A stretch of 8,551 bases of DNA from Bacteroidota bacterium (GTDB lineage: Bacteria; Bacteroidota; Bacteroidia; Chitinophagales; Chitinophagaceae), in the NCBI GenBank assembly GCA_023392185.1, contig JAEVZP010000070.1:1-8551 (forward strand), given 5' to 3'. Both the position numbers and the translations under genes were made by a program. Numbering within the stretch: the first letter of the stretch is position 1; each line of letters begins with the position of its first letter. This document shows positions 7,133 to 8,551 of the stretch, one piece after another. Below the pieces are notes generated by a model that searched no databases, had not been told where the DNA came from, and saw only the letters and a program-made list of their open reading frames with translations.

Positions 7133-8551
7133 GCGCAGGCCTCGTCTTCTACCAGCGGCAGGTAAAAGGTGAAAGTAGCGCCCTCGCCGGGCTTGCCGAC
7201 GGCCCGGATAACGCCTTTATGATTGGTCACGATTTTCTGTGCGATTGCCAGTCCCATACCAGTGCCGGTGCTCTCGGAGCGGCCGTGCAGGCGCTGAAAC
7301 ATCTGGAAAACACGCTCTGAATATTCCGGTTCAAAGCCAATGCCGTTGTCTTCAAAGTCAATACGCAGGTATGGCGTGGACGGGTTGCTGCCGTTGACGC
7401 CCACCGTTTCCGGTCCGCCGACCACGCGCCGGCCTGTGACCGTTACGGCCAGCGGGCGCTCTTTGTGAGAGAATTTAAGGGCGTTATCCAGCAGGTTTTT
7501 AAATAAAATGCGCAGTTGCTTGCCCAGCCCGTGCACGGCTTCCAGTCCGCTGAAGTCCACATCGGCATCGCAAATGCTTAGTTCGTCAGCCGTTTCGGAA
7601 AGCAGTTCCTGCATCAGTTCCTTCAGGCACACCACTTCGAAGGTTTCGTTGCTGAGCGAAAGGCGGCTGTATTGCAGCAGGTCTTCAATCAGGGTGCGCA
7701 TCCGGGTGGTGGCGCTTTGCATCCGGGCCAGCAGGGCCAGCGACTGCGCGTCGAGGGTGTTTTCGCAGCGCGTATGTAGCATAGCCGAAAACGTCTGAAT
7801 TTTACGCAACGGCTCCTGCAGGTCATGCGAAGCTGCATAGGCAAAATCTTCGAGGTTGGCATTGGTGCGCCGCAGCACTTCAATGGTTTGCTCCAGTTGC
7901 AACTGCATTTTCCGGATCTCCGTCTGATCGATGATCGTGATGAGCAGTTCCTCGGGGCTAAGAGCCGTAATGGTTACCTGCAACCAGCGGTCGCCGCTGC
8001 CGGTAAAGTAGTTGTAAAGCAGTTGGTGGGTTTTCCCGGTTTGAAGGGTATTGCAGCACTTCTCAAAGGCTTCGTTTTGGGGGAAATGACTCAGCACATC
8101 ACTGATGTATTCTACATTTCCCTTCGACCCGGCTGCCTTCTGAAGTTGTTCCCGCAACATGGAGGTCAGGGTGCGAAACCGGAAATCGGTTACGTTTCCT
8201 GCGGTGTCGCGCACGGGCGACAACGTCAGGGCGCCCACCCGCTCGCTGTCCACCAGCTTGCGCAGCGTCTGCCGCTCTTCGCTCACCCGCAGTTTATCCT
8301 GCTCCGAGTGCTCCAGCAGGTGGGTTTGCACCTGCTGAATCAACACCTGATCGGTGACGTCGAAGGCGGTATGGGCAATAATCTCGTGCGGCTGGCCATC
8401 TGCGCCGGGCAGGGTGACCAGCCGGGTGTCCAGGTTCCAGTAGCGGGTGGCGCGGCTGCCGTCTTTCCGCTCTACATTGTATTGATAGGCCGAAGTGGCA
8501 AAAGGTTTCCCGGTAGCCCGCACGCGGTCAATAGCCGTTTGCAGTCGGGTT
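7129..8551 (-). CDS. PAS-domain sensor histidine kinase (N terminus beyond window)
   Basis: 473 residues are visible and the frame is open to the right edge, so the real start lies outside; the GTG at 8521-8523 is internal (upstream codons read TRLQTAIDR and fit a PAS domain). Numbering from the first visible residue: the end of a PAS domain (about 1-72, with FDVTDQ at 63-68); a helical linker; a second PAS-like domain (about 100-212, ending ITIIDQTEI); HisKA with the phospho-acceptor His242 in ASHDLQEPLR (codon 7825-7827); and an ATPase domain with N-box NLLDNALKFS (352-361), G1 DNGIGF (401-406), F-box VFQMFQRL and G2 GTGMGL (429-434). A Gly/Pro/Asn-rich insertion (about 373-394) precedes the G1 strand. 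All kinase residues are present. No transmembrane segment or response-regulator domain appears in the visible part, so a soluble sensor with a separate partner is inferred; the stimulus is unknown. Its TGA overlaps the mnmE ATG. Confidence 0.92.
   Translation of the reverse strand, partial: TRLQTAIDRVRATGKPFATSAYQYNVERKDGSRATRYWNLDTRLVTLPGADGQPHEIIAHTAFDVTDQVLIQQVQTHLLEHSEQDKLRVSEERQTLRKLVDSERVGALTLSPVRDTAGNVTDFRFRTLTSMLREQLQKAAGSKGNVEYISDVLSHFPQNEAFEKCCNTLQTGKTHQLLYNYFTGSGDRWLQVTITALSPEELLITIIDQTEIRKMQLQLEQTIEVLRRTNANLEDFAYAASHDLQEPLRKIQTFSAMLHTRCENTLDAQSLALLARMQSATTRMRTLIEDLLQYSRLSLSNETFEVVCLKELMQELLSETADELSICDADVDFSGLEAVHGLGKQLRILFKNLLDNALKFSHKERPLAVTVTGRRVVGGPETVGVNGSNPSTPYLRIDFEDNGIGFEPEYSERVFQMFQRLHGRSESTGTGMGLAIAQKIVTNHKGVIRAVGKPGEGATFTFYLPLVEDEACA

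Noticed and set aside
5888..7165. 425-codon plus-strand ORF antisense to mnmE
   Set aside because: Fully overlaps the certain MnmE frame, and its translation has no recognisable motif.
8521..8523. GTG as the start of the histidine kinase
   Set aside because: The frame is open to the window edge and the upstream codons continue a PAS domain that would otherwise be cut.

Overview
The window looks like chromosomal DNA from a member of the Bacteroidota, probably in the Chitinophaga/Cytophaga direction. This is inferred from gene content: a ClpC-type unfoldase, a Bacteroidota-like RNase Z paired with a STAS protein, a short lipoprotein leader with charged residues after the lipobox cysteine, and gene starts with little Shine-Dalgarno character. 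No rRNA, tRNA, CRISPR array or insertion sequence was seen. Most genes are housekeeping and intact; the left 1.2 kb is the accessory part.

Layout from left to right. The last codons of a membrane protein (+ strand) end at 107. Facing it is a minus-strand lipoprotein gene (143-1150) made of two tandem copies of a Cys/Gly-rich domain plus a different C-terminal domain. Its frame is interrupted by one in-frame TGA at 833-835. Next is 467 bp without a convincing gene. A minus-strand pair follows: a STAS-domain protein (2520-2909) and rnz (1618-2523), overlapping by 4 bp with a TTG start. A 157-bp divergent intergenic region separates them from clpC (3067-5646, + strand). clpC and mnmE converge on a perfect 22-bp inverted repeat (5657-5705) that should terminate transcription from both sides. 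mnmE (5753-7132) overlaps the end of a PAS-type sensor histidine kinase by 4 bp (ATGA). The kinase gene runs off the right edge.

Functional themes are RNA maturation and modification (RNase Z for tRNA 3' ends, MnmE for the wobble uridine), protein quality control (ClpC with an unseen ClpP) and signalling (STAS protein, histidine kinase). In two places a signalling gene is joined to a tRNA-maturation gene by a 4-bp overlap.

The most unusual signal is not a gene. The exact 10-base palindrome TTTCCGGAAA occurs six times in 8.5 kb, where well under 0.1 would be expected by composition. It lies in all three reading phases of two genes and once between genes, so it looks like a DNA-level, highly iterated palindrome. 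The other leading observations are the single in-frame TGA in the lipoprotein and the Asn-to-Ser change in the G4 motif of MnmE.
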